Assembly: GCA_016934325.1 (NCBI GenBank)
Contig: JAFGSV010000009.1
Location: 1-54,434, forward strand
Length of the DNA stretch: 54,434 bases
Origin: Candidatus Aenigmatarchaeota archaeon
Lineage (GTDB): Archaea > Aenigmatarchaeota > Aenigmatarchaeia > QMZP01 > JAFGSV01
Reading direction: 5' to 3'
Positions 7,845-16,914 of this stretch are shown piece after piece. The position numbers and the translations under genes are program-made. A model generated the notes under the pieces. That model saw nothing but the letters and a program-made list of their open reading frames with translations, made no database searches and was not told where the DNA came from. Position 1 is the first letter of the stretch, and each line of letters opens with the position of its first letter.

Positions 7845-8413
7845 ACCCCAAGCTCAAGCTACTTCTTGTGTTCCTCACCACCAGCATACTCCTGGTCTTC
7901 CCCAACATGATCCTAATCTTTTCGATAACGGCCCTCTCTGTGGCCCTGCTCGTCGCCAAGGGATTGCATAACAATTATATAATATGGTCGAAGGCGATTG
8001 CGATCATAATGCTCGTCATCATCGCGCTCAACTCGTTCACATACTCAGCCGCTGGCTTCAGCACAGCCGGCTTCTATTTAGGATTGATGATCGCCATGAG
8101 GTTCCTTGCCTTCCTGTCACTGGTTACGATATTCGTGCACACCACGGCAACTAACGAGCTGAAGGACGCTTTCAGCTTCCTTCCGCGCACGATCTCGACC
8201 ATCTTCTTCCTGGCGCTTGTCCTTCTCCCGAAGATGGCCATGCTATTGGAGAACATAGTCAATGCGCAGAAGTCGAGGGGCCTCAACTTCAGGAGCCCCA
8301 ACATATTCAGGACGTATTTCCCCGTTCTCGTCCCCCTGTTCGGCAAGGCGCTGACACAGTCTGAGCGCATGGCCCTCGCCATGGAGGCCAGGGGATGGGC
8401 AGCGACCGGCTAA
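7841..8413 (+). CDS. ecfT: ECF transporter transmembrane protein EcfT
   Basis: Scaffold membrane subunit of about 190 residues that links the S component to the ATPases. It has about four hydrophobic helices followed by the two Arg-containing coupling motifs of the family (QKSRGLNFRS and AMEARGWAATG), which dock into the ATPase grooves. The ATG at 7841 overlaps the ecfA stop codon. It is the last gene of the ribK-ecfSAT operon. Confidence 0.88.
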   Translation: MNPKLKLLLVFLTTSILLVFPNMILIFSITALSVALLVAKGLHNNYIIWSKAIAIIMLVIIALNSFTYSAAGFSTAGFYLGLMIAMRFLAFLSLVTIFVHTTATNELKDAFSFLPRTISTIFFLALVLLPKMAMLLENIVNAQKSRGLNFRSPNIFRTYFPVLVPLFGKALTQSERMALAMEARGWAATG

Positions 8414-8442
8414 ATATATATCATGCGGAACAATAATCATCT

Positions 8443-9477
8443 ATGGAGCCGGATGATGCCCCTTCCTTCAGGCTCAGGCTGTCCTTCTGGATCATACTCG
8501 GGGCGTTCTCCGTCTTCTTCGCAGAAGTCGTATCCGGCTCGGACATGTTCCCCTATTTCCATCTGTGGGGGATAATTGGCATCTTCCCGCTTTACGTCCT
8601 GCATTCCTTGGTGCTATCATCGCTTGTCTTCAATTACGGGAAGCCAAGATTCTCACCTCTGTATCTGGCTGGCGTTATCTTCGGGCTGTACGAGGCATAC
8701 ATAACGAAGGTCCTGTGGAACCCATACTGGGGCGAGCCCTTCTTCATGTTCGGGGGCATAGCGGTCATAGAGACCATCATACTGCTGCTGGTATGGCATT
8801 CGATAATGGCATTCGTGATCCCCCTTTTCATATGCGAGAACCTGCTGACTGGATCAAGGCAGCTAGTAAACGGATTGCCTGAGCGGATCAGGAGGGTATT
8901 ATCAAGCGGCAAGAATATTAAGATACTCCTTATCGCAATGGCCATAGTCTTCGGGATGCTGCAGAGCAGCAATTCGACAGGCACCCTTGTTTCCATGTCG
9001 TCCGGCCTGTGCACGATCTCCGTCCTCGTCATCCTTGTCTATCTCTGGAGGAGCAGGACTGGGGGAAGAGCCTACAGCATGAAGTCGCTCCTGCCGAACA
9101 TCCGGGAGCTCAGGATATTGTTAGTGCTGCTCATCCTGCTGTACCTTTGGATGGGTTCGATGATACGGATGGAGGCCCTTCCCGGACTGCAGCCACAGGC
9201 AGCCGTGTGGCTTCTTTATGTCGTGTTCTTCTTCCTGCTATTCACCAGCCTGAGGAAGAGCGCAAAGCTTCCGCTGCAAGACAGGTACGAGGCACCAGTT
9301 GGGTTTTCATGGAAATGGACATTGCTGCTGGCTATCGTTTTCACCTTCACCTCGGCCATTATCAGCCCTAATCGAGTTGTTGCCGGCACCATTCTGCTGC
9401 TGACATGGTTCGGGATGGGATTCTTAGGCATCTTCCTGCCGGCCATCGCGATTAACGACACATTCAGGAAATCGTGA
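8443..9477 (+). CDS. Polytopic membrane protein, unknown
   Basis: A 344-residue protein with roughly nine to ten hydrophobic segments covering almost its whole length, and no recognised catalytic motif. An aromatic-rich early loop (LWNPYWGEPFF) is notable. A TATA-like TAAATATATA at 8411-8420 is centred about 27 bases before the ATG, so the gene has its own leaderless promoter even though it starts only 29 bases after ecfT. A function in transport or envelope biology is possible but not shown. Confidence 0.7.
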   Translation: MEPDDAPSFRLRLSFWIILGAFSVFFAEVVSGSDMFPYFHLWGIIGIFPLYVLHSLVLSSLVFNYGKPRFSPLYLAGVIFGLYEAYITKVLWNPYWGEPFFMFGGIAVIETIILLLVWHSIMAFVIPLFICENLLTGSRQLVNGLPERIRRVLSSGKNIKILLIAMAIVFGMLQSSNSTGTLVSMSSGLCTISVLVILVYLWRSRTGGRAYSMKSLLPNIRELRILLVLLILLYLWMGSMIRMEALPGLQPQAAVWLLYVVFFFLLFTSLRKSAKLPLQDRYEAPVGFSWKWTLLLAIVFTFTSAIISPNRVVAGTILLLTWFGMGFLGIFLPAIAINDTFRKS

Positions 9478-9531
9478 TGACCCGCTGATATCATTATCAG
9501 GCTCCGCTATCCTTAGCCTTTGCGTCCAAGA

Positions 9532-10713
9532 TCAAAAGCCGTACAACTTCTTGGCAGATTGATATATTCTCCCTTCAGCCTCTTTCAGATAAATTCGTGT
9601 TTGAATCTTCATCAGCTTGTTAATTACCGAATCCGGTTTTGCAGTGCTGCTTCTTTCTTTCAGTGCCGCCAAGGCTGCGCCTGCGATATCGAAAGGATTC
9701 ACCCCAGCCCCCTTGTCGAACCCCACCAAGTCGCATCCTATCCCTATGCAGTTATTGTACGCCGAGACAGCACGCTCAGCGTCTTCGTTCGATAAGCACC
9801 TTGCGGCATACACTCCTTCATAATTGGCAGCACCCGAGATCATGCCGATCCCAGAGCCGCAACCGACTATAGCCAGCGCAGGTGACGATGCTTTGCTGAG
9901 CATCCTACCGACCTCTGCTGAAATCAGGGGATAGTCGCATTCTTGCGAAGACGATTCATTATTGCAGTATCCGATATTTTCGTCGATCATCATTATTTCC
10001 AGGTCATTGTCCAACTCATGCAGCAATCCCTCCAGCTTCCTGAAGTCGTCTGCAGCCCTGTGATCCGAGCCAAGATAGATGATTATCTTGCCTTCGTATG
10101 ATGACATCGGGTAAGCTGCGGCTTCCGTATCGCGAATGCCGGCCTGTTCGTACGCCTCGGATTTTATGGCCAGCGTCTGCAAATACCTCCTCATGCGCTT
10201 CTTGTCGTCACTGTCTGATCCGGTATAGAATTCGGTTTCGAGCCATGTCAATATCAGCGGAATCTGGGACGTTCCCGCCGAACTGCCGACACCGAGGAAA
10301 TTGGGGTTGTTGTGCCTCCTGGTGGTTTCAGCATCGCTCACTGTAACGCATCTGGAACCTATCACGAACGGGCATTTCGATCCCAGCACGAGTACGTCGT
10401 TCCCTGTTTGACCAAAACCAATCCCTACGCTATGGTAAGGGTCCTTGGCGATGGCCGTACCGATTCTTTCGGAGACGGCTATAGAATTACCCGTCCCGAC
10501 ATCCACGACATCGTAATTCAATGATTTCAGGGCATGGATAGAAGATCCTAAAGGGTCTTTCTGATCATCCATTGAACCGACAAAGACCTTCTTGCCGGCA
10601 TGTGAGCCGCTCATCCCGCTCATTATGTCATGATCGACACTCTCGGAACTGATATCCTCCAATCGAATGCCATTGAGCCATCCCGTCACCACCCAGGGCC
10701 AAACTTCTTTCAT
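9532..10713 (-). CDS. Tandem RpiB/LacAB-family sugar-phosphate isomerase-like protein
   Basis: A 393-residue protein made of two RpiB-like domains. Domain 1 (about 42-162) has VVDVGTG, RRHNNPNFLGVG and WLETEF, which match RpiB. Its first catalytic motif is GSMDD instead of GSDHAG, and its central loop is GQTGN without Cys. Domain 2 (about 209-345) keeps GSDHRA (215-220), DYPLIS and GCGSGIGM with Cys285, but its His-Asn loop has become AYNNCIGIG without the His. RpiB isomerases build active sites at the dimer interface, so the fusion may form one composite site. A true substrate cannot be named; ribose-5-phosphate or another aldose phosphate is possible. Codon use looks more AT-rich than its neighbours. 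Confidence 0.72.
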   Translation of the reverse strand: MKEVWPWVVTGWLNGIRLEDISSESVDHDIMSGMSGSHAGKKVFVGSMDDQKDPLGSSIHALKSLNYDVVDVGTGNSIAVSERIGTAIAKDPYHSVGIGFGQTGNDVLVLGSKCPFVIGSRCVTVSDAETTRRHNNPNFLGVGSSAGTSQIPLILTWLETEFYTGSDSDDKKRMRRYLQTLAIKSEAYEQAGIRDTEAAAYPMSSYEGKIIIYLGSDHRAADDFRKLEGLLHELDNDLEIMMIDENIGYCNNESSSQECDYPLISAEVGRMLSKASSPALAIVGCGSGIGMISGAANYEGVYAARCLSNEDAERAVSAYNNCIGIGCDLVGFDKGAGVNPFDIAGAALAALKERSSTAKPDSVINKLMKIQTRIYLKEAEGRIYQSAKKLYGF

Positions 10714-10829
10714 ATTTTAGATATGGATGATAATTTCTTAAGCGTTGGATGAACGCAAAAACCAGTTTCTTTCGCTATCTTTACCCAGAACCATGGTAAT
10801 TTATTAAGTTCGATATCGCCACCATTCTA

Positions 10830-11273
10830 ATGAAGCTATGCTCCGCCTGCCTGGTAGGCATAAAATGCGCTTATGACGGGAAGGACAGGTTCGACGGCAA
10901 GGCAAAGGACCTTTTCGACAAGGGGCAGGTCATCCCTGTTTGCCCGGAGCAGCTCGGCGGATTGCCGACGCCAAGGGAAAAGAGGGAGGTACGAGGAGGC
11001 GACGGCAGGCGCGTCCTCGAAGGGAAGGCCGGGGTAATCGACATAAAGGGCAGGGACATGACAAAGGAGGCGATCAGGGGCGCCGAGGAGACCCTCAGGA
11101 TCGCCAGGCAGCTGGGCGTGAAGGGGTTCATCGGGAAGGCCCGGAGCCCGTCGTGCGGTTGCGGGAAGATATACGACGGCACGTTCTCAGGCAGGCTTGT
11201 GAAGGGGGACGGCGTCACCGTCGCCATGCTTAAGAAGAACGGGATGAAGGCGATCACGGAAGAGGACTTATAG
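10830..11273 (+). CDS. DUF523 family protein, TudS-like
   Basis: A 147-residue DUF523 protein. Members include TudS, a [4Fe-4S] thiouracil desulfidase, so a sulfur-removal reaction on a thiolated base or related compound is plausible. The conserved cysteines are present: CSACLVGIKC at the N-terminus (Cys4, 7 and 13), Cys38 in PVCPEQLGGLPTPR, and SPSCGCG near residue 108. A TATA-like AATTTATTAAG at 10796-10806 is placed for a leaderless start at the ATG. The gene stands alone with no sulfur-metabolism neighbour. Confidence 0.85.
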   Translation: MKLCSACLVGIKCAYDGKDRFDGKAKDLFDKGQVIPVCPEQLGGLPTPREKREVRGGDGRRVLEGKAGVIDIKGRDMTKEAIRGAEETLRIARQLGVKGFIGKARSPSCGCGKIYDGTFSGRLVKGDGVTVAMLKKNGMKAITEEDL

Positions 11274-11387
11274 GGGACCCTTCCTCATGAACATGGCTGA
11301 TCGATCATGGATGATTTATCATTTCTGATACCGTCGATCATGATGCAGTACGCGTTCGATTTATAAATTCTGCCGGGAATTAGTCTT

Positions 11388-11729
11388 ATGGCATATTCCT
11401 GGGTGAAGCCCACAAAGCTGAAGCTCATAGCCTTCGTGATAATCTCGCTGCTGCTCTTCTACTCTCCCATTATCCCTACTTTGACGACGCCCGTCGTGCT
11501 CGAGCCCGTGCCCATATGGAATATGAGGTCGCCCGCATATTCGATCCAGTCGGCGGATATAGTCGGGGTATCCAACCAGTACTTCGGGACCTTCACGGGA
11601 GCCGACGCTGCCCTGGTGAGCGTGGCATTCACCCTGCTGGTCGCATATCTCATCTCCTGCATCCTGGTATACGTTTTCAAGAAGCAGCCAAGGACCGCGC
11701 TGGAGAGGGAGCAGCAAATTCGCCGTTGA
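11388..11729 (+). CDS. Small membrane protein, unknown
   Basis: 113 residues with a hydrophobic segment near the N-terminus (about 12-30), an extracytoplasmic stretch of about 40 residues, a second hydrophobic segment (about 75-95) and a charged C-terminal tail (KKQPRTALEREQQIRR). No family is recognised. TTATAAATT at 11361-11369 sits about 24 bases before the ATG, which supports a real leaderless gene. The DUF424 gene follows after 24 bases and may be co-transcribed. Confidence 0.6.
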   Translation: MAYSWVKPTKLKLIAFVIISLLLFYSPIIPTLTTPVVLEPVPIWNMRSPAYSIQSADIVGVSNQYFGTFTGADAALVSVAFTLLVAYLISCILVYVFKKQPRTALEREQQIRR

Positions 11730-11753
11730 AACCTCTTTGTTTCCGGGATTGTC

Positions 11754-12065
11754 ATGAGCGGAAGGCAAGTCACATTCAGTTGCAGGACGCATGTAGCGGA
11801 CGGAAAGTCCATTCTGGCGGTTTGCGACGAGGTTCTCCTGGGCAAGACCGTGAGGTTCGGTGAAGTCGATTTCGATATATCAGAATCCTTCTACGGAGGA
11901 AACCGCTCCGACCAGAAGCAAATCCTGGAAAAGGTGAGGCAGGCCGACATGGTGAACGTGGTCGGCAGGGAGATTGTCGATCTGCTTGTGAGCGAGCAAG
12001 AGGTAGACAGGGAATGCGTCCTGTGGATGGGCGATGTCCCCCACGTCCAGATCATAAGGATATGA
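11754..12065 (+). CDS. DUF424 family protein
   Basis: A 103-residue member of the archaeal DUF424 family, recognised from ILAVCDEVLLGKTVRFGEVDFDI near the N-terminus and the GDVPHVQIIR ending. The function is unknown, although the family is widespread in archaea and often lies near translation genes. No catalytic residues can be assigned. Here its neighbours are a small membrane protein and, convergently, rad50. Confidence 0.82.
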   Translation: MSGRQVTFSCRTHVADGKSILAVCDEVLLGKTVRFGEVDFDISESFYGGNRSDQKQILEKVRQADMVNVVGREIVDLLVSEQEVDRECVLWMGDVPHVQIIRI

Positions 12066-12183
12066 TGCCCCGTCGGAGCCGGGGATGGTGGAATCCGTTC
12101 TTAGAAGGTTCGGTTTTTGGGGACGGGCTAACTGGGATGACGGATGTCCGATCCACGATTCCATGAAAGGAATAATCGGATGA

Positions 12184-14163
12184 TCACGGTTCAGCCGAAG
12201 ATACGCCCCTTTCCTTGCTGATGACGGTTATCTTGTCCGCCGCCTCCTCCATCGATGAGTCGTGCGTGACTATTATCAGCTGCGGCATGACGCTGAGCTT
12301 CTTGAGCACGTCTATGAGGTCCTGCCTGCGCTGGGTGTCCAGGAAAACGGTGGGCTCATCGAGGAACATGGACTCGGCCGAACCACCGACCAACGTCCTG
12401 GCAATCCCGAGCCTCATGGCTAGGGCAGCGGCTATCCTCTCTCCGCCGCTCATCATCCCGGTGGTGCTCTCGCCTGTCGGGCCATAGAGGGTAATGTCGT
12501 AGTTCTCGTCCAGCGACATGTCGGAATAATCGAAGTTGAACTCCCTGAAGAACTCGCGCATGTGCGACTCGATTATCGGCCCCGACTTCATCCTGAGATC
12601 CTTCTGCAGCCCCGACTTGTCGAACAGGCCCCGGATATCCCCCAGAAGCTTGACGAAGGATGAAAGCGCATCGTGCTCCTTCTTCTTGCCCTCTATGGAC
12701 TTTATCTCCTCCCTCAGCCTGCCCCTCGAGTTCTCAAGCTCCTGCCTCTTGCCGTGCTGCCTGCCGCTGGCCTCCCTGAGCGCGCTCAGTTCGGACCTCA
12801 GTTCCCGAACCCTTTCCCTCACCTTTTGATACATCTTTCTTTTGCCCTCGATTTCACCAAGCTGGCTTCCGAGACTTTCCGCCTTCTTCTCCAGCTCCTT
12901 CACGAACATGCCGCTCTTCTCCAACGCGGCATCAAGCTCGACTCGCCTCTTTACGATGCCTTTGAGCTCGCTCTCCTCCTTCTCGAGGGCCGCAAGCTCG
13001 GAGCGCCTGCCTTCTGCTGCTTCGATGCCGGCAGCAACCCTCGACAGCTCGGCCTCCAGTTCCGCTATATCGTGCCTGGCTGTTTCGATTTTCCCTCTTC
13101 GCTCTTTGACCAGGCCGTTCCTGTGCTCTCTGGTGAGTTCGGATCCGCAAAGCGGGCATCTGCTTCCCGCCCGCTCGAGGCTGGATTCAAGGTCTCTCAT
13201 CTCGTCCATCTTCCCCCTCAGCTTGCCGATGCCCTCGTTTATTTCGTCAGCCCTTTTCCTCTTCGCCAGCAGCTCCTTGCCAAGCCTCTGCTGCCGCCCC
13301 GTTCCTATCCTCTTGCCCAATGCCTGCAACTTGCGCTCCGCCTCCCTGATGCCTTCCCCCTGCCGCCTCAGCGATTGAAGCCCCTCACGCTCCCTTTCAA
13401 GCGATTCCTCCGCCGATCCCAGCGCGCTCGCCAGCTCCGCGTATTTCCTCTCCATCTCCTCAAGGCCGGACTCCTCTTCCTCAGCCACCTTAAGGGATTT
13501 CGATGCGTCGCTGATCTTCATGGCCGTCTTGGCCGCCCTCTTCTTGACATCGTCCAGCTCGCTATCTATTCCATCGAGCTGCTCCCGGATCCTGTCCTCG
13601 TCCAATATCTGGGCCTCCAGCCTGCTCTTCCTGTCCCTGTAGGCGTCGATGACGACCCTCATCCTCTCCCATACCCGCTCGAGCGAGTCTATCCCCAGGA
13701 GCCTGGTTATCAGCTGCTTCTTCTCCGCGGGCCTGGCCACCAGCAGCCTCGCTATCTCCCCCTGCCTGACATAGACGGCATTGATGAAGAGGTACTTGTC
13801 GATGCCCAGGATCCTGGCTATCTCCTTGTCGACCTCGCTGTCCCCCGACTGCAGCAGCTTCTCGCCATCCTCCAGCAGATACAGGTTCGAATCGCTCGAC
13901 GCCTTCTTCCTCATCCTGACGACCTTGTACGTCCTGCCGTGGCTCGTGAAGACGAGCTCGACAGCCATGCTGCCCTGACCCCTCATGACCAGATCGTCGA
14001 GGTTCCCCTCGTACTCCTTGAACAGCGCGAAGGATATCGCCTCGAGGACGCTGGTCTTCCCGGCGCCGTTCTCCCCCAGTATGACGTTTATCCCCGTGCC
14101 GAAGCCTATGGCCGTGTCATGATGGGACTTGAAGTTCCTGAGCCTGACGCTGTTCACTATCAT
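12184..14163 (-). CDS. rad50: DNA double-strand break repair ATPase Rad50
   Basis: SMC-like ATPase of 659 residues that works with Mre11 in tethering and processing DNA breaks. The N-terminal Walker A is ILGENGAGKTS; the C-terminal half has the signature MMSGGER and Walker B MFLDEPTVFLD with the D-loop and VTHD. Two coiled-coil arms flank the zinc hook CPLC (near residues 335-338), almost exactly in the middle. The arms are about 150-170 residues each, shorter than the roughly 880-residue proteins of Pyrococcus type. The start overlaps the mre11 stop by four bases. HerA and NurA are not adjacent, unlike in many archaea. Confidence 0.95.
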   Translation of the reverse strand: MIVNSVRLRNFKSHHDTAIGFGTGINVILGENGAGKTSVLEAISFALFKEYEGNLDDLVMRGQGSMAVELVFTSHGRTYKVVRMRKKASSDSNLYLLEDGEKLLQSGDSEVDKEIARILGIDKYLFINAVYVRQGEIARLLVARPAEKKQLITRLLGIDSLERVWERMRVVIDAYRDRKSRLEAQILDEDRIREQLDGIDSELDDVKKRAAKTAMKISDASKSLKVAEEEESGLEEMERKYAELASALGSAEESLEREREGLQSLRRQGEGIREAERKLQALGKRIGTGRQQRLGKELLAKRKRADEINEGIGKLRGKMDEMRDLESSLERAGSRCPLCGSELTREHRNGLVKERRGKIETARHDIAELEAELSRVAAGIEAAEGRRSELAALEKEESELKGIVKRRVELDAALEKSGMFVKELEKKAESLGSQLGEIEGKRKMYQKVRERVRELRSELSALREASGRQHGKRQELENSRGRLREEIKSIEGKKKEHDALSSFVKLLGDIRGLFDKSGLQKDLRMKSGPIIESHMREFFREFNFDYSDMSLDENYDITLYGPTGESTTGMMSGGERIAAALAMRLGIARTLVGGSAESMFLDEPTVFLDTQRRQDLIDVLKKLSVMPQLIIVTHDSSMEEAADKITVISKERGVSSAEP

Positions 14164-15281
14164 CTTGCACCTCCGTAGAAGTCCTCCGCTATCCTGAGGG
14201 CCTCATCATCCTCGCCGCTTGAAAGCGCCCGGAAGAGCTGGATAGCAAGATTAGCCTTTTTGCTGTCCTTCACCGATCGCCTTATCATCTCAGGTATGTC
14301 GAACGTCCTCGTCAGGACCCGCTCGGCTTCGAGATCGGCCTCCGCCTTGTATGATACCCGCAGGCTTAGGACCAGCTCAGACAATTGCTCCAGAAGCTTG
14401 TCATGCAGGGTCTTCCTGTCATAGCCTCCGCTGTCGACCTCCAGGAAAGCGAGGGGCTTGCTGCCCATGCCGGAGATCATGCTCCTCAATCTGGACAGGC
14501 TCTCGTCCAGGCTGTCCGCATGCAGCCTCTGCTTTATTATCTCCCTGCTGAGCTGGATGTCGACGGGCTGCACGTCCGGCTCGTCTCCGTCCAGGTCAAC
14601 CATGAAGAACCCCTTCCCGTTCTTCCTGTAGTCGTCGTATTCGTTCAGGCTCCATAACTCCGTCGAACCGGCGTATGCGAGCCTGCCCTTGCCGAAGGGG
14701 TGCTGGATCCTGCTGTGCACGTGCCCGAATGCGTAATAGTCGAAGTTCTTTGGGATGTCTTCGAGCCTGATCTCATGCATCTGGGGAAGGAAGCGGTCGA
14801 TCCCCTGGTGCATGACGAGGACGGACTTCTTATGCTTGGCCGCGCTCTTCGACAGGATGGACATCGTCTCAATCAGCCTGGGGGAGAAGTACTTGCTCGT
14901 GTAGGGGGTCCCCCCTATGAATACGCCGCGGTGGACGAAGAATGGCTCATCCTCGGTGATCATACGCATCCCGAGCTCGCCGAAGAGCACGTGAGGGGGC
15001 ATGGCGCCCCTCTGCATGATCATGTCGTGGTTGCCGGTGATGGCATAGACGGGTATCCCCTTCTCCTTGAGCTTCGAGAAGCACCTGCTTGCGACCCAAA
15101 GCGCCCTTGGCTGGGGCCTGGGGAAATCGAACAGGTCGCCCGAATGGATGACGAAGTCCGGCCTCTCCTCGACTATCCTCATCACGATCTGCTCGAAGGC
15201 GTGGTAGAAATCAAGCTCCCTCTCGTGCAGGCCGTACTGCCTGAAACCGAGATGCGTGTCGGCTAAGTGGGCGAATCTCAT
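14160..15281 (-). CDS. mre11: DNA double-strand break repair nuclease Mre11
   Basis: Metal-dependent exo/endonuclease partner of Rad50. The phosphodiesterase motifs are all visible: ADTHLGFRQYG, HSGDLFD, ITGNHD, MHQGID and FGHVHSR, supplying the His and Asp ligands for two metals. The C-terminal part carries the Rad50-binding helices. The ATG at 15281 follows GGTGAC by about five bases; a GTG at 15293 overlaps that site and is less likely. It forms a two-gene operon with rad50. Confidence 0.95.
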   Translation of the reverse strand: MRFAHLADTHLGFRQYGLHERELDFYHAFEQIVMRIVEERPDFVIHSGDLFDFPRPQPRALWVASRCFSKLKEKGIPVYAITGNHDMIMQRGAMPPHVLFGELGMRMITEDEPFFVHRGVFIGGTPYTSKYFSPRLIETMSILSKSAAKHKKSVLVMHQGIDRFLPQMHEIRLEDIPKNFDYYAFGHVHSRIQHPFGKGRLAYAGSTELWSLNEYDDYRKNGKGFFMVDLDGDEPDVQPVDIQLSREIIKQRLHADSLDESLSRLRSMISGMGSKPLAFLEVDSGGYDRKTLHDKLLEQLSELVLSLRVSYKAEADLEAERVLTRTFDIPEMIRRSVKDSKKANLAIQLFRALSSGEDDEALRIAEDFYGGAR

Positions 15282-15454
15282 AATAGTCACCAAAAGGCTG
15301 GGAATGCTCCAGCTTGAGCCACAGTTTGAATATGCAATGAAGGTTAATAAGAGTTATATGCGTTATTCGCTGTCATGTCACGTGCATGCATCTATGTACG
15401 TGTTCGGAGTATTTGGCTACGCATTTATAAAATTTTCATCCCACCTACTACTTG

Positions 15455-16879
15455 ATGCACGACATAGCCATAGTTAGCTCTTACCCATCCACTAACCCTG
15501 AATGCGGGATCGGGATATACACAAAGAACCTTTGGAGGGAGCTGAAGAGATTCCCGATGGTGGACGACCTCTACATATGCAGCTACGGCAATCACAGGCC
15601 AAAGGGCCTCAGAGAAAGGGTCCTGAAGAATCCCGATGACCCGGTTCAGCTATGGTTCAATCAGGACAGCACCAATGACGTTCAAAGAGTCACCAGGCAG
15701 ATATACAAGAGGGCGAAGGCATCCGGCAATCCGACCATGGTAATCCTTATGCTCGAGTACGGATTGACGGAGAATGCCGGGGACGGCTCGGACAACGCCG
15801 TGCATATGGCGAAGAACCTGAAAGGAAAGGACATCGTCACGATCGGCATCGCGCATACCATACGAAGGAACCCCAGCAAGGATCAGAGGGACATCCTTGT
15901 GGAGACGGCCCGAGAATGCGACGGCACCGTGGTCCATACCCATTCCTCGATCGACGTTCTCAGGTCACCCGTCTATGGCCTGAAGAGGGATGAATGCAAT
16001 CTCTATCAGGTGCACCACGGAACCAGGTACATAGAGAAGTCGGACAGGGACAGGAGGAAGCTTAAGAGGAAGCTGGGCGCTGAGGACAAGACGCTGATAA
16101 GCAGCGTAGGGCTGAGGGGACCGGGAAAAGGCACAGATCTTTTCATAAGGGCAGTAGACCTGTTCTTCGAATCCCTTCCGCGCAGCCAAAGGAAGAGGAT
16201 AAAGGCGATACGTGCGGGCGGTTATCACCCCAAATTCGTGGAAGCCGAAGGCGGGAAATATATGAATCAGCACATAGAACTGATAGATGAAACGCTTTCT
16301 GGCACGAAGCTGCAGGTATATAGGCCTCCTAATGACGACATCTACCACATCGACTGGGATGCCGGGGATTACATATCCATTGAGACCCCGCTGGACACCG
16401 TCAAGTACATGACAACCATCGGCGCCAGCAAGATCTGCGCGTTCACGTATCCGGATCCCGAGCAGGATACAAGCGGAACGCTGGCTGACGCAATGGGGTG
16501 GGGAAGGGCCATCGTAAGCACTGATTTCGCATTCGCCAAGGAGATGATAGGTTGCAGGCATCCCAAGAAGAAGGGGGTCATGAACATCGGCGATCCCGAT
16601 GCCAGGGGCTTGCTGACACACTGCGGAGAGCCCAGCGTGGAAGAGACGGCCCAGGCGCTGGATTATTTGCTGATCTCAAGAGAGGGCCAGCGTCTTCGTT
16701 CGCAGTATGAGCATAATGCCCACGTATTGGGCCATGAGACGGCCTGGCCCAACAGCGCATGGAAAATATGCCAGTATGGGGATTTCCTCCATACGGAGAA
16801 GAACATGGTGAGAGGCAGGATGAAGGCTTTCAGGAGGTCCAAGCCGAAACCCCATTTCGCCAGCAGCAATCCGAATTAA
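15455..16879 (+). CDS. GT-B (GT4-like) glycosyltransferase
   Basis: A 474-residue protein with a GT-B layout. The N-terminal half begins IAIVSSYPSTNPECGIGIYTKNL, the glycine-rich acceptor-binding start of GT4 enzymes. The C-terminal half includes LISSVGLRGPGKGTDLFIRAV (the start of the donor domain) and DTSGTLADAMGWGRAIVSTDFAFAKE, equivalent to the donor-binding E-x7-E region, although the first Glu is not clear. The donor and acceptor are unknown. GCATTTATAAAAT near 15421-15432 places a TATA box about 27 bases before the ATG. The gene stands alone. Confidence 0.75.
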   Translation: MHDIAIVSSYPSTNPECGIGIYTKNLWRELKRFPMVDDLYICSYGNHRPKGLRERVLKNPDDPVQLWFNQDSTNDVQRVTRQIYKRAKASGNPTMVILMLEYGLTENAGDGSDNAVHMAKNLKGKDIVTIGIAHTIRRNPSKDQRDILVETARECDGTVVHTHSSIDVLRSPVYGLKRDECNLYQVHHGTRYIEKSDRDRRKLKRKLGAEDKTLISSVGLRGPGKGTDLFIRAVDLFFESLPRSQRKRIKAIRAGGYHPKFVEAEGGKYMNQHIELIDETLSGTKLQVYRPPNDDIYHIDWDAGDYISIETPLDTVKYMTTIGASKICAFTYPDPEQDTSGTLADAMGWGRAIVSTDFAFAKEMIGCRHPKKKGVMNIGDPDARGLLTHCGEPSVEETAQALDYLLISREGQRLRSQYEHNAHVLGHETAWPNSAWKICQYGDFLHTEKNMVRGRMKAFRRSKPKPHFASSNPN

Positions 16880-16914
16880 GGTGTCGCTGGGTGTTATAAT
16901 ATCAGAGGCCAGGG

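Noticed and set aside
12673-14178. 501-codon open frame on the plus strand opposite rad50
   Set aside because: It is the mirror of a well-supported rad50 gene in a GC-rich sequence with few stops, and its translation has no recognisable motifs.
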